Below are positions 17,730 through 27,625 of a stretch of 64,000 nucleotides of DNA, piece after piece. How positions within the stretch are numbered: the stretch's first letter is position 1; each line of letters starts with the position of its first letter. The position numbers and the translations under genes were made by a program. Source of the DNA: an uncultured Lachnospiraceae bacterium (GTDB lineage: Bacteria > Bacillota > Clostridia > Lachnospirales > Lachnospiraceae); contig CANQYY010000008.1 in the NCBI GenBank assembly GCA_947628225.1, forward strand, positions 48,840 to 112,839, in the 5' to 3' direction. Below the pieces are notes generated by a model that saw only the letters and a list, made by a program, of their open reading frames with translations, did no database searches and was not told the DNA's origin.

Positions 17730-18860
17730 ATGAAAAAATCAGGAATCATAGCGGCGCTTGCGCTTACAACAGTAATGACGATGACGGTATTGCCGTATCA
17801 GGATGTCGATGCGGCTGCGGATACCGCTTCCGTTAAAACGCCGGAAAATATCCGCTCCATCCGAAAGTCGGATACGTCAATCCGGCTTTACTGGAAACCG
17901 GTGGAAAATGCAGACGGGTATATCATATATCGGTACAAAAAATCTTCTAAAAAATATGTAAAGATACATACGGTAAGCCGTCCAAAGTCTGCAGTATGGC
18001 TAAAGTGGACTGACAAAAATTTAAAGAAAAAGAAGATATATAAGTATAAAATAGCTTCTTATCAGAAGAAAAACGGGAAAAAGCAGGTGAGCCCCCGCTC
18101 AGACTGGGTCAGCGCCAAAACTTATCAGAGATACGATAAGAAAATCAATGCCAGAGCGCCAAAGCTAAACAAAAAGAAAGTGAAGCTGGGACTGTGCTCC
18201 ACCGAAAAAATTACCTCGTATGTACCGGCGGCAAAATACGGGAAGAATAAAAAGAAAAAGGTTTTTTCTACAACTGTAAGATGGTATAGCAGCGATACTT
18301 CAGTTGCTACGGTGAATAAAAAAGGAGTGATTACCGCCGGTAAAAAGGCAGGAAGCTGCAGCGTCTATGCAAAATCTCATAATGGTACAAGAACGAAACT
18401 AGATGTTACCGTAAAAAATTATGCGAGGACAGGCAGTTATGCCGGTACTTATATGCGGGAGGATGATATTTATGCGCTGCTGACAGACTATAAAGCGCAG
18501 GCGCAAAATATTGCAGAATATTATTCCATCCATAGAATAAAAAAGGGCAATACGATTACGTTTGATTTAGATAAGGAAGCAAAGGTAGTCGTTACCCCTG
18601 AAAATGCGGATATCGGAGGGCTGCAAAAGGATATAACGGCGTTGTTGACGAATTTTCCTTATCACATCAGCATAAAGGTATTGTGTGACGGCGTACTGTT
18701 TTATATATGGAAACAGGACGGCAAAGATGAGCGGCGCGGCGAGGTGATTTTCTGGTTTGACAATGATTGCAGCAGCATGTGGATCAGGATAGCCTCCCAC
18801 TGGACTGCCTGCCGGTCAAATTATCCGGCAAGAGGCGGAAATACATCCATACGTTATTGA
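17730..18860 (+). CDS. Secreted protein with FN3-like and BIG2-like domains
   Basis: A 376-residue exported protein. A signal peptide (KKSGIIAALALTTVMTMTV) is followed by a fibronectin-III-like domain (about 40-130, with RLYWKPVENADGYIIYRY), then a bacterial Ig-like (BIG2) domain (about 165-235, SSDTSVATVNKKGVITAGKKAG). A C-terminal domain of about 110 residues is unrecognised. It is very rich in lysine, as are many Lachnospiraceae surface proteins. GGAGGAAGG precedes the ATG at 17730. The last residues (PARGGNTSIRY) look atypical, and a frameshift near 18825 that altered the original C-terminus is possible. Confidence 0.7.
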   Translation: MKKSGIIAALALTTVMTMTVLPYQDVDAAADTASVKTPENIRSIRKSDTSIRLYWKPVENADGYIIYRYKKSSKKYVKIHTVSRPKSAVWLKWTDKNLKKKKIYKYKIASYQKKNGKKQVSPRSDWVSAKTYQRYDKKINARAPKLNKKKVKLGLCSTEKITSYVPAAKYGKNKKKKVFSTTVRWYSSDTSVATVNKKGVITAGKKAGSCSVYAKSHNGTRTKLDVTVKNYARTGSYAGTYMREDDIYALLTDYKAQAQNIAEYYSIHRIKKGNTITFDLDKEAKVVVTPENADIGGLQKDITALLTNFPYHISIKVLCDGVLFYIWKQDGKDERRGEVIFWFDNDCSSMWIRIASHWTACRSNYPARGGNTSIRY

Positions 18861-18973
18861 CGGATATTTTTTATCCGATCCATAGCGGGATTATCTGCTC
18901 CCCCGCCGTCACAGAAAAAACACAATTATATCATAGCTGCGATGTTGACACTGAATTCCGGCGGTGTTAAGAT

Positions 18974-19013
18974 AAAAGGCAATGGGATAATTTTATTATC
19001 CCATTGCCTTTTT
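18974..19013 (+). terminator. Rho-independent terminator
   Basis: AAGGCAATGGGATAA (18976-18990) pairs perfectly with 18996-19010 across a 5-base loop and runs into T5. Confidence 0.9.
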
Positions 19014-19082
19014 CCATTGTAGAATTAGGAAGAAAACAGTTTAATACATATAGAATAGAGAGAAGGAAAAGGAGGATATATC

Positions 19083-22000
19083 GTGTTATCGAAATTTAGC
19101 GTAAGACGTCCTTATACCGTATTTGTGGCAGTCGTCATTATCTTAGTTCTGGGGGTACTGTCTTTTCAAAATATGAGTATGGATTTTTTGCCGAACATGG
19201 AATTTCCCTATGCCATTGTAATGACCACCTATGCCGGAGCCAGTCCGGAGGAGGTAGAGCGGGCGGTTACCGACCCGGTAGAGCAGGCGATGGCAAGCAT
19301 TAATAATGTAAAATCCATTCAATCCATGTCCATAAACAATATGTCGATGGTCATTATGGAATTCAATGACGGGACGGACATGGGTTCTACAACTGTAGAT
19401 ATGCGGGAAAGCCTGGATATGGTAACAGCCCAGTGGGAGGATGGCATCGGCAGTCCCACTATTATGAAGATAAATCCCGACATGATGCCGGTTATGGTAG
19501 CGGCGCTGGATTATGACAATCTGGAGAGTACCGAGGTTACGAATAAGGCAAAGCAGGATATTATTCCGGAGATTGAGAGCGTAGAGGGTGTGGCATCGGT
19601 AAACGAATCCGGTTCTGTGGAGAAAAAAATTGATGTTATTATTCAGCAGGACAAAATCGACAAAATGAATCAGAAGGTACAGGATGCCATTGACGGCAAA
19701 CTCTCGGAGGCAGAAGATAAGATAGAGGAGAATAAAGAGAAATTAGATAAAGGGAAAAGTACCCTGTCCTCACAGGAAAAAAACGCTGCCAGCAAAATGG
19801 CGCAGGGCGAAACCAAGCTGAATAAGGCAAGTGAAGAAATAAAGAATGGTCTGGCTCAGATAGAGGAACAGATCGCGAAGGTAAAAGAACAGCAAAAAAC
19901 GCTGGAGGATTCCGAGAAAAAGTTAAACGAGGCATCGGCAACTCTGGCAGCAAATAAAACCAAGCTGAATACAACGCTGAAAACGCTGCAGACGACGAAG
20001 AATCAACTGGCAGCCCTGAAAGATACTTTGGATAAACTGACGGCACAGGAAACAAGCCTGAAAAACCAGATTGCCGCGCTGGGAAGCAATGCGCCGTCGT
20101 CCATGACGACAACCTTGCTCTCTGTGCAGACACAGCTGCAGGTGCTCCGCGGGAAATTAAAGGAGCAGGGGTTGACCGAGGCGACTCTTGCGACGAAACT
20201 TGCGGAGGCAGAATCCGCAATTACTTCCACCCAATCGGGACTTACCCAGTTAAATACCCAGGAAACCAATCTGAAAAAAAATAAGAAGACGATAAATACA
20301 GCAAAAGGGAAAATTACCTCCGGACTGAAAAAACTGAAGGAAGCAAAGAAAAAACTGAAATCCGGGAAGGTATCGACCACCGAGGCGCTGGAAAAGCTGA
20401 ATGAGCAAAAGATCCTTTCCGGCATCCAGCTCAGTGTGGCGGAAGTCCAGTTAAATAATGGCTCCGACAAATTAAAGGAAGCCAAAAGCCAGATGAAGGA
20501 AACGAAAAAAACGACAAAAGAAAATGCCAGTCTGAAAAAGCTCCTGACCAAAGAAATGGTAGAGAACATCTTAAAGGGACAGAATTTCGATATGCCTTCC
20601 GGTTACGTGACAGAAGAGGATGCTTCTTATCTGGTGCGCGTCGGCGATAAAATTGAATCGGTTGATAATATAAAGGATCTTGTTATTTGTGATTTGGACT
20701 TAGACGGATTGGAACCGATCACGCTGGGGGATGTTGCCGACGTTGCGGAAACGAACAATGCTGATGATGTATATACTGTCGTAAACGGAAATCCGGCAGT
20801 GGCGCTGACAATGCAAAAGCAGTCAGGCTATTCCACGGGAGATGTAACGAATGCTCTGTCAGACCGGTTTGAGGAGCTGGAGGCAAATAATAAAGGACTG
20901 CATATTTCCATTTTGATGAACCAGGGAGTTTACATTGATCTGGTCGTAGATGCCGTGTTGGAAAACCTGTTTCTCGGCGGCATACTGGCTATTTTAATTT
21001 TACTCTTCTTCCTGCGGGATCTGCGTCCGACCATTATTGTGGCATGCTCAATTCCGCTCAGTGTAGTGGCGGCGATAGTAGCGATGTATTTCAGCGGGGT
21101 AACGCTCAATATTATTTCCCTTTCCGGATTAGCGTTGGGAGTGGGAATGCTGGTGGATAACTCGGTAGTGGTAATCGAGAATATCTTCCGTTTAAAGAAG
21201 GAAGGATATTCTGCCGGAAAAGCGGCGGTGGAAGGAGCCAGACAGGTGGCGGGCGCCATTGTAGCCTCTACGCTGACGACGATTTGTGTATTTGCCCCGA
21301 TTATCTTTACCGAAGGCATTACGAAGCAGCTATTTGTGGATTTAGCTTTGACGCTGGCTTATACGCTGGGCGCCAGCCTGTTAGTTGCTTTGACCTTAGT
21401 GCCTGCTATGTCGCGCGGCATGATGCGAAACTCTCATGGAAAAGAATCCCGCCTTATTAACAGGGTACAGCAGGGATATGGGAAAATTCTGGAGAAGGCG
21501 CTTCGCTATAAGGCGGTTGTTTTGGCGGCGTCCGTTGTATTCTTAGGGTTATTTGCCTTCCTTGCCATTCAAAATGGCATGTCCATGATGCCGGAGATGG
21601 AGAGCACCCAGATGACAGTGACTCTGACGACGGAAGAGGATAAGGATTTTAAAGAAACGAAGGAAATTGCCAACGAGGCGATGAAACGGATTCAGCAGGT
21701 GCCGGATGTAGATAAAGTGGGAGCTTATTCCGGAAGCGGTTCCTCCATGTCCATGCTGACCGGAGGAAAAGAGGAAAATTCGGTTACCATGTATGTGCTT
21801 TTAAATGAGGACAGGGAGATGAGCAATGAGGAGGTTACCAGTCAGATTACAGAAAAAACAAAGGATCTTGAATGCGAACTGGAGGTAAATGCTTCCGCCA
21901 TGGATATGAGCGCGCTGATGGGCGAAGGCGTAAAAATCAATGTAAAAGGAAAGGACCTGGATAAACTCCAGAGCATATCCGGGGATATCATGGAGCGGTT

Positions 22001-23024
22001 AAAGGGAGTAGACGGGCTGGAAGAGATTACCAACGGTTTAGAGGATGCCGGCAAGGAATACCGGATCACGGTGGATAAAGCTAAGGCAATGAAATATTCC
22101 CTGACAGTGGCGCAGGTTTATCAGCAGATAAGAACAAAGGTGCAGGAGGCATCTTCCTCCTCTACGGTATCGACGGATACCGAGGATTTGGGCGTATATG
22201 TCAGCGATTCCTCCGATGAAGGGATGAGCCGTGAGGACCTGAAGAATATGAAGCTGGAATATACCGATGCCATGACCCAAAAGAGCAAAAAGGTAAAATT
22301 GAGCAAGATTGCTGATTTCCAGACGGCGGACTCGCCCAATACGATTATGAGGGAAGGGCAGATGCGCTATATGTCTGTGTCAGCCGGAATTAAGGAAGGC
22401 TATATTGTCAGCAATGTCAGCGCGGATGTAAAAAAAGCAATGGCAGATTATCAGCCGCCGTCCGGATATACCGTTGAATTTGACGGAGAGGATGAAGCTA
22501 CTACAGAGGCAATGGGTCAGGTAATGCTGATGATGGTGCTTGGCATTGTATTAATGTATTTGATTATGGTGGCGCAGTTCCAGTCGCTGTTATCTCCCTT
22601 TATTATCCTGTTCACGATTCCTCTCGCCTTTACCGGAGGCTTTATGGGCCTGTGGGTAAGCCGGAGCGATGTCAGCGTCATTGCCATGATAGGCTTTGTC
22701 ATGCTTGCCGGCATCATTGTAAACAACGGTATTGTATTAGTAGATTATACGAACCAGCTCCGCCGGGGCGGCAAAGAGAAAAGGGCGGCTCTTGTGGATG
22801 CAGGAAGAACCAGACTCCGTCCGATTTTAATGACGGCGTTGACTACCATACTGGGACTTATCCCTATGGCATTTGGAGGGGAAATGGGAGCCGATATGAC
22901 AAGGCCCATGGCGATCGTAACGATTGGCGGATTAATTTATGGTACACTTTTAACTCTTTTTGTGGTACCATGTATATATGATTTATTAAATCGGAAAAAG
23001 GATATTACAGAAAAAGAGGATTAG
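19083..23024 (+). CDS. RND-family efflux permease with giant coiled-coil insertion
   Basis: A 1313-residue proton-driven exporter of the AcrB/HAE1 type. The first membrane helix is at about 12-30, followed by the porter motif MSMDFLPNMEFPYA and later the membrane bundles (SLSGLALGVGMLVDNSVVVIENI and the second-half equivalent). Usual members are about 1030 residues. The excess is a Lys/Glu/Gln-rich coiled coil of roughly 300 residues (about 200-500) in the first external loop. No membrane-fusion protein gene is adjacent, so the coil may take over that function in a single-membrane cell. GTG start with AAGGAGG. Substrate unknown. Confidence 0.85.
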   Translation: MLSKFSVRRPYTVFVAVVIILVLGVLSFQNMSMDFLPNMEFPYAIVMTTYAGASPEEVERAVTDPVEQAMASINNVKSIQSMSINNMSMVIMEFNDGTDMGSTTVDMRESLDMVTAQWEDGIGSPTIMKINPDMMPVMVAALDYDNLESTEVTNKAKQDIIPEIESVEGVASVNESGSVEKKIDVIIQQDKIDKMNQKVQDAIDGKLSEAEDKIEENKEKLDKGKSTLSSQEKNAASKMAQGETKLNKASEEIKNGLAQIEEQIAKVKEQQKTLEDSEKKLNEASATLAANKTKLNTTLKTLQTTKNQLAALKDTLDKLTAQETSLKNQIAALGSNAPSSMTTTLLSVQTQLQVLRGKLKEQGLTEATLATKLAEAESAITSTQSGLTQLNTQETNLKKNKKTINTAKGKITSGLKKLKEAKKKLKSGKVSTTEALEKLNEQKILSGIQLSVAEVQLNNGSDKLKEAKSQMKETKKTTKENASLKKLLTKEMVENILKGQNFDMPSGYVTEEDASYLVRVGDKIESVDNIKDLVICDLDLDGLEPITLGDVADVAETNNADDVYTVVNGNPAVALTMQKQSGYSTGDVTNALSDRFEELEANNKGLHISILMNQGVYIDLVVDAVLENLFLGGILAILILLFFLRDLRPTIIVACSIPLSVVAAIVAMYFSGVTLNIISLSGLALGVGMLVDNSVVVIENIFRLKKEGYSAGKAAVEGARQVAGAIVASTLTTICVFAPIIFTEGITKQLFVDLALTLAYTLGASLLVALTLVPAMSRGMMRNSHGKESRLINRVQQGYGKILEKALRYKAVVLAASVVFLGLFAFLAIQNGMSMMPEMESTQMTVTLTTEEDKDFKETKEIANEAMKRIQQVPDVDKVGAYSGSGSSMSMLTGGKEENSVTMYVLLNEDREMSNEEVTSQITEKTKDLECELEVNASAMDMSALMGEGVKINVKGKDLDKLQSISGDIMERLKGVDGLEEITNGLEDAGKEYRITVDKAKAMKYSLTVAQVYQQIRTKVQEASSSSTVSTDTEDLGVYVSDSSDEGMSREDLKNMKLEYTDAMTQKSKKVKLSKIADFQTADSPNTIMREGQMRYMSVSAGIKEGYIVSNVSADVKKAMADYQPPSGYTVEFDGEDEATTEAMGQVMLMMVLGIVLMYLIMVAQFQSLLSPFIILFTIPLAFTGGFMGLWVSRSDVSVIAMIGFVMLAGIIVNNGIVLVDYTNQLRRGGKEKRAALVDAGRTRLRPILMTALTTILGLIPMAFGGEMGADMTRPMAIVTIGGLIYGTLLTLFVVPCIYDLLNRKKDITEKED

Positions 23025-23025
23025 G

Positions 23026-23823
23026 ATGATTGATTGGGATCAGAAGAAAAATTTGCCGATTGGATTTATGGATTCCGGGCTTGGCGGTCTTAGTGTGCTC
23101 CGGGAGGCAGTGAGAATTATGCCGGCAGAGGATTTCATCTATTATGGCGACTCGCTCCATGCTCCTTACGGAACGAAGGAGGAGGAAGTCATTCGCGAGC
23201 TGACTTTTAACGTGGTAAAAATATTATTAAAACAGGGAATAAAAGGTCTGGCGGTTGCCTGCAATACTGCCACCAGCGCCGCAGTGCGCAGGCTCCGCAT
23301 CGACTACCCCAATCTGCCGATTGTCGGCATTGAGCCCGCCATTAAACCGGCGGTGGTCAACCATAAAAACGGTCGTATTTTAGTAATGGCAACCCCAATG
23401 ACTATCCGGCAGAAAAAATATCAGACCCTGTTAGAGCGCTACAGGGAACAGGCGGAGATTATATCGGTACCCTGCGGGGGATTGATGGAATTTGTGGAGC
23501 GGGGCAGGATTGAAGAAGACGAATTAAACGCCTACTTTGAAGAACATTTGCTGCCGTATCTGTCGGAAGATACGGAAACCATTGTCCTTGGCTGCACCCA
23601 TTATCCGTTTTTAAAGCCGTATTTAAGAAAATTTCTGGAGCCCAGAGTAATTGATTTGATCGACGGGAGCCTCGGCACCTCGATGGAGCTGAAAAGGCGC
23701 CTTTCGGAAAAAAATCTTCTCCGGGAGGAAAACCGGAAAGGTTATGTCAAAATTCAAAATTCTACCGGAAGGCAGGACATGATTGATTTGAGCTACCGCT
23801 TATTGGAAATGCCGGTGGACTAA
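23026..23823 (+). CDS. murI: Glutamate racemase
   Basis: A 265-residue enzyme that makes D-glutamate for peptidoglycan. FMDSGLGGLSVL is the N-terminal signature, and the two catalytic cysteines lie in VACNTATSAAV and LGCTHYPFL. Length is typical. It starts one base after the RND gene stop, so the two are probably co-transcribed. Confidence 0.95.
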   Translation: MIDWDQKKNLPIGFMDSGLGGLSVLREAVRIMPAEDFIYYGDSLHAPYGTKEEEVIRELTFNVVKILLKQGIKGLAVACNTATSAAVRRLRIDYPNLPIVGIEPAIKPAVVNHKNGRILVMATPMTIRQKKYQTLLERYREQAEIISVPCGGLMEFVERGRIEEDELNAYFEEHLLPYLSEDTETIVLGCTHYPFLKPYLRKFLEPRVIDLIDGSLGTSMELKRRLSEKNLLREENRKGYVKIQNSTGRQDMIDLSYRLLEMPVD

Positions 23824-23890
23824 TTTGTTTATGATTAATCCGCGGTGGGCAGCATATAATGTGACAAGATGCTTTCAACCGGAGTTAATT

Positions 23891-24727
23891 ATGAAAATCA
23901 GTAAAAAATACAGGGTGGCAGTGTGTGCTGTTATCCTTTTATTTTTCAGTGTGGCAGTGATTTCCGGCTTTCTTTTGTCCGTTGTGAAAGCAAGGGAGGA
24001 ACCCGTTTTTTCTGAAAATCTGGAGAAATTCAGGGCGTTTGACATCGCGCCGGAGCATTTTGCCGCGCCGGGGAAGTGGGAGGATGAGCAATATCGGAAA
24101 ATAGCGGTCAGCTTTCTTTTCTATGACGGAAAAATTAAAAAAAAGGATAAGCTGTGCGGGCCGCTTTCGTGGTATTATATGTTTATGCCGGATCGCATTG
24201 CAGACGAGTATATACAGGCGCTGAAAACTGTGCTGGCAGACGTCAGGGTTTTTCCGGTGGGAGAGGATATTGACAGCGGGGGAACGATACATTTTGAGGA
24301 TTCCTGGGGAGGCGTCCGGAGCTACGGCGGGGATAGAAGACATGAGGGAACAGACCTTATGCCGTCCCGAAAAGAGAGAGGATATTTTGCTATTGTCAGT
24401 GTCAGCGACGGGGTAGTGGAGAAAAAAGGATGGCTGAATCTGGGAGGCTATCGGCTGGGAATCCGTTCCCGTCACGGCGCATACTATTATTATGCCCATC
24501 TGGATCATTACGCTGACGGAATGGAAGAAGGAAAGGAAATCCGGGCAGGGGATCTCATTGGATATATGGGCGACTCCGGTTATGGAGAAGAGGGGACAGT
24601 AGGGAAATTTGCCGTTCATCTCCACTTTGGCATTTATATGGATTACCAAGGCAGGGAGCTGAGCATAAATCCCTATTCCATATTAAAATATCTGGAGGGT
24701 TATAAAGTAAGCTTCACACGGGGATAA
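23891..24727 (+). CDS. M23-family peptidase (LytM-like), membrane-anchored
   Basis: A 278-residue exported protein with an N-terminal membrane segment (about 9-31) and a C-terminal M23 domain. RHEGTDLM supplies the first His and Asp zinc ligands, YYYYAHLDH the middle motif, and VHLHFGIY the catalytic and ligand histidines, so it looks active. It would cut peptide cross-bridges in peptidoglycan, consistent with its place next to murI. GGAG six bases before the ATG at 23891 favours that start over the open frame from 23825. Confidence 0.85.
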   Translation: MKISKKYRVAVCAVILLFFSVAVISGFLLSVVKAREEPVFSENLEKFRAFDIAPEHFAAPGKWEDEQYRKIAVSFLFYDGKIKKKDKLCGPLSWYYMFMPDRIADEYIQALKTVLADVRVFPVGEDIDSGGTIHFEDSWGGVRSYGGDRRHEGTDLMPSRKERGYFAIVSVSDGVVEKKGWLNLGGYRLGIRSRHGAYYYYAHLDHYADGMEEGKEIRAGDLIGYMGDSGYGEEGTVGKFAVHLHFGIYMDYQGRELSINPYSILKYLEGYKVSFTRG

Positions 24728-24772
24728 ACATATGTTACACTGAATAAGTACGGTGAAAGGAGAAACGGTCGG

Positions 24773-25330
24773 ATGAAGATTAAAAAATGCGAGCCGGGCT
24801 ATATAACATGGCAAAAAAAGTGGAACGGATTGTGGCTGGGTATCTTTATTCTGATAGGAGTCATAATTTTTCTCACGGGATATCTGCTGACCCATACGAG
24901 AGCCAATATTTTTACGGTATTAGCGGTATTGATGGTTCTGCCCGCAGCCAAAAGGGTCGTGGCGCTGGTGGTAATGCTTCCCCGGAAGGAAGTGGGAAAG
25001 GAGCGTTATCAGCGGGTAAAAGAGGCGGCAGGGGACGCGGTTCTTCTGACGGATTATGTATTTACCTCTACGGAGAAAATTATGAATCTGGATTTTGTGG
25101 TCGTGAAAAACGGAAATGTACTGGGAGTAACGGCGGCATCCAGACAGGATGTGCCCTATATGAAAAAATATCTGGCGGACAGCGTTCATAAAATAGCGCC
25201 CTCCTTTCATGTCAGGGTGTTTGATGAGGATGAGCAGCTAATAAAACAGTTGGACAGGCTGACGGAGGTGGAAACATCGCCGGATTGGGAGGAAAAAGTG
25301 GTTTCCTGCCTGCATTCCCTGGCAGTCTGA
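24773..25330 (+). CDS. Membrane protein of unknown function
   Basis: A 185-residue protein with two hydrophobic helices (about 19-40 and 44-68) and a cytoplasmic domain of about 110 residues (DAVLLTDYVFTSTEKIMNLDFVVVKNGNVLGV). It may adopt a small alpha/beta fold but has no catalytic motif I recognise. AAAGGAG precedes the ATG. It lies between the M23 peptidase and a pseudouridine synthase gene, 12 bases from the latter, in one operon-like run. Confidence 0.65.
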   Translation: MKIKKCEPGYITWQKKWNGLWLGIFILIGVIIFLTGYLLTHTRANIFTVLAVLMVLPAAKRVVALVVMLPRKEVGKERYQRVKEAAGDAVLLTDYVFTSTEKIMNLDFVVVKNGNVLGVTAASRQDVPYMKKYLADSVHKIAPSFHVRVFDEDEQLIKQLDRLTEVETSPDWEEKVVSCLHSLAV

Positions 25331-25342
25331 TACGAGGAGAAC

Positions 25343-26314
25343 ATGAGAGAATTAGAAATTGGGCAAAAAGAAAGCGGACAGCGTCTGGACAAATATCTCC
25401 GGAAATATTTAAGGGAGGCAGCCGATGGTTTTATTTATAAGATGCTCCGCAAAAAAAATATTAAGCTGAACGGGAGAAAGGCTGAGGGCAGGGAGATACT
25501 TATGCCGGGAGATATTGTGTCCCTGTTTTTTTCCGAGGAAACTCTGGAAAAATTCAGGGGGAAAGGTACTAACCCTGTTTATCCTGTGGCGGAGCTGGAT
25601 ATTTTATATGAGGATGAGGATATCGCCCTGCTCAATAAGCCTGCGGGCATGCTCTCCCAGAAGGCGAAGCCGGGGGATGCCAGTCTGGTTGAATATTTTC
25701 TGGGGTATTTGCAGCTTCAGGGAAAATGGAAGCCGGGAGATGCCGTCACTCCTTCTGTCTGCAATCGTCTGGACCGGAATACGAGCGGTCTGGTCATTGC
25801 CGGAAAAAGCATCCGGGGATTGCAGAAAATGTCGGAGCTTTTACGGGGAAGGAGTCTGGAAAAATATTATTTGACGATCGTGGAGGGCGTGGTAAAAAAA
25901 CCGGATACCATACGGGGTTTTTTAAAAAAAGATAAGGAGAAAAACAAAGTATCTCTCTATGAAACGGCTGCGCCGGGGCGTTCTTATATTGAAACCGGGT
26001 ACGAGCCTCTTATGGATAACGGAAAGTATACTCTTTTGCGGGTTTTGCTTTTAACGGGAAAAACTCATCAAATCCGGAGCCATTTGGGAAGCATCGGACA
26101 TCCGGTTATAGGGGATGTTAAATACGGAGGGCATCCGTATCCGGGACTGACCGGGTATCTTCTGCATTCAGAAATACTGGTTTTCCCGAAACTGGAAAGC
26201 CCCTTTGAAAATATAAGCGAAAAAAAATATGCGGCATTGCCGCCGCAATATTTTAGGGAAATAGAAAAAGAATTATTTAACGGACAGAGAATCCGGAAGG
26301 GAGGAAAAAGATGA
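25343..26314 (+). CDS. RluA-family pseudouridine synthase
   Basis: A 323-residue enzyme that isomerises uridine in RNA. An N-terminal S4-like RNA-binding domain (RLDKYLRKYL, KNIKLNGRKA) precedes the catalytic domain, where NRLDRNTSGLVI carries the catalytic Asp. GKTHQIRSHLGSIGHPVIGD is the conserved family motif. CGAGGAGAAC precedes the ATG, and the stop overlaps the next start (ATGA). Which rRNA or tRNA position it modifies cannot be told from motifs; RluC or RluD types are the usual matches. Confidence 0.9.
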   Translation: MRELEIGQKESGQRLDKYLRKYLREAADGFIYKMLRKKNIKLNGRKAEGREILMPGDIVSLFFSEETLEKFRGKGTNPVYPVAELDILYEDEDIALLNKPAGMLSQKAKPGDASLVEYFLGYLQLQGKWKPGDAVTPSVCNRLDRNTSGLVIAGKSIRGLQKMSELLRGRSLEKYYLTIVEGVVKKPDTIRGFLKKDKEKNKVSLYETAAPGRSYIETGYEPLMDNGKYTLLRVLLLTGKTHQIRSHLGSIGHPVIGDVKYGGHPYPGLTGYLLHSEILVFPKLESPFENISEKKYAALPPQYFREIEKELFNGQRIRKGGKR

Positions 26315-26868
26315 AACGGGCTGTTATGTTATTTGCAGAAGGATTTGAAACAGTAGAGGCGCTTATGGCGGTGGATATTTTACGCCGGGGCGGTGTAGAA
26401 GTGACAATGGCTTCGATCACGGAAGAAGAGTTTGTGAGAAGCTCACACGGCGTACTGGTAGAAATGGACGGCGTGCTGGGGGAAGTGGACTGCCTTTCCT
26501 ATGATGCGGTTATCCTGCCGGGCGGGATGCCGGGGACCATTCACTTGGGAGAAAGCGAGGCGGTAAAACAAGTACTGCTCTCCATGAATGCCGCGGGGAA
26601 AATTGTCAGCGCTATCTGCGCCGCGCCGGGCGTTCTGGGAAAGTACGGATTATTGCAGGGAAAGAACGCGTGCAGTTATCCCGAGCACGAATGTAATCTT
26701 ACCGGGGCAAAGATTTCCCGAGAGCCAGTTGTGACAGACGGCAATATTGTAACCAGCCGGGGACTGGGAACCGCAATGGAATTTGCCTTTACGATTTTGG
26801 AAATACTGGAGAGTAAGGAAAAAGCTGAGGAAATCAAAAAAGCTATTGTTTATCAGGAGCTGGCATAA
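26311..26868 (+). CDS. DJ-1/PfpI family protein
   Basis: A 185-residue protein of the DJ-1 superfamily. It has LFAEGFETVEALMAVDILRRGG at the N-terminus and the nucleophile cysteine in SAICAAPGVLG, with the family's flanking glycine turn (LPGGMPGTIHLGES). Members act as glyoxalase III, deglycase or stress-response proteins; which applies here is not decidable by eye. It overlaps the pseudouridine synthase stop by four bases and is followed by recU after one base. Confidence 0.85.
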   Translation: MKRAVMLFAEGFETVEALMAVDILRRGGVEVTMASITEEEFVRSSHGVLVEMDGVLGEVDCLSYDAVILPGGMPGTIHLGESEAVKQVLLSMNAAGKIVSAICAAPGVLGKYGLLQGKNACSYPEHECNLTGAKISREPVVTDGNIVTSRGLGTAMEFAFTILEILESKEKAEEIKKAIVYQELA

Positions 26869-26869
26869 T

Positions 26870-27400
26870 ATGGCGACATGGAATTCCAGAGGGCTGCGGG
26901 GGTCTTTTCTGGAGGAATTGATTAATCTTACAAATGAAAAATACCGGGCACAAAAGCTGGCGTTGATCCAAAAGGTACCGACTCCGATCAAGCCCATTAA
27001 CATTGATAAGAACACAAGGCATATTACGTTAGCTTATTTTGAGCAAAAAAGTACGGTGGACTATATTGGAGTGGTGCAGGGGATTCCTATATGTTTTGAT
27101 GCCAAAGAATGCGCACAGGAGCAATTTCCCCTTGCTAATGTCCATGAGCATCAGATACGCTTTATGTCAGAATTTGAGGAGCAGGATGGGATAGCGTTTT
27201 TACTGATTTATTTTAAAAAGCGGGATTGCTTTATGTATCTGCCTTTCGCAGATCTAAAAAAATTTTGGGAGCGTATGGAAAACGGCGGGCCAAAGCATTT
27301 TAAATGGGATGAGTTAGATGCCTCATTTGAAATATCTACTTATTCCGGTACGTTTGTACATTATTTAGAGCAGCTCCAGATGGATATCGAGCGGCGGTAA
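26870..27400 (+). CDS. recU: Holliday junction resolvase RecU
   Basis: A 176-residue resolvase that cuts four-way junctions during recombination and chromosome segregation in Firmicutes. RGLRGSFLEELIN is the N-terminal signature. The metal site is visible as VDYIGVVQG (Asp) and FDAKE (Asp-x-Lys-Glu pattern). The ATG at 26870 starts one base after the DJ-1 stop; the longer frame from 26783 is overlap. The terminator at 27552 closes the run. Confidence 0.9.
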   Translation: MATWNSRGLRGSFLEELINLTNEKYRAQKLALIQKVPTPIKPINIDKNTRHITLAYFEQKSTVDYIGVVQGIPICFDAKECAQEQFPLANVHEHQIRFMSEFEEQDGIAFLLIYFKKRDCFMYLPFADLKKFWERMENGGPKHFKWDELDASFEISTYSGTFVHYLEQLQMDIERR

Positions 27401-27551
27401 AAATGTAAAAACTTTGATATGTGGAACAAATTACCAAAATAAAATTAACCTTTGTGGTTACAATAGTATCAAGATAAACGAATGAAAAAGGTAACGGCAT
27501 TTCAAACGATAAAATTTGGTAAGAACCGAGTTCAAACTGAAAAATATCAAT

Positions 27552-27588
27552 AAAGGAATGTGTGTTGCCTGCACATTCCTTTATCTTT
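27552..27588 (+). terminator. Hairpin terminator
   Basis: AAAGGAATGTG (27552-27562) pairs perfectly with CACATTCCTTT (27572-27582), followed by a T-rich tract. It lies between recU and the spore-protein gene. Confidence 0.7.
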
Positions 27589-27625
27589 CACTATAAATCA
27601 AAAAATCACGGAGGTGAAAAAAACT

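Noticed and set aside
18767..18970. 67-codon ORF overlapping the end of the 17730 gene
   Set aside because: No ribosome site. It could be the original C-terminal frame of a frameshifted gene, but without a homologue I cannot decide.
20003..20569. Long antisense ORF opposite the RND coiled coil
   Set aside because: It mirrors the low-complexity Lys/Glu coding strand and has no ribosome site; composition explains it.
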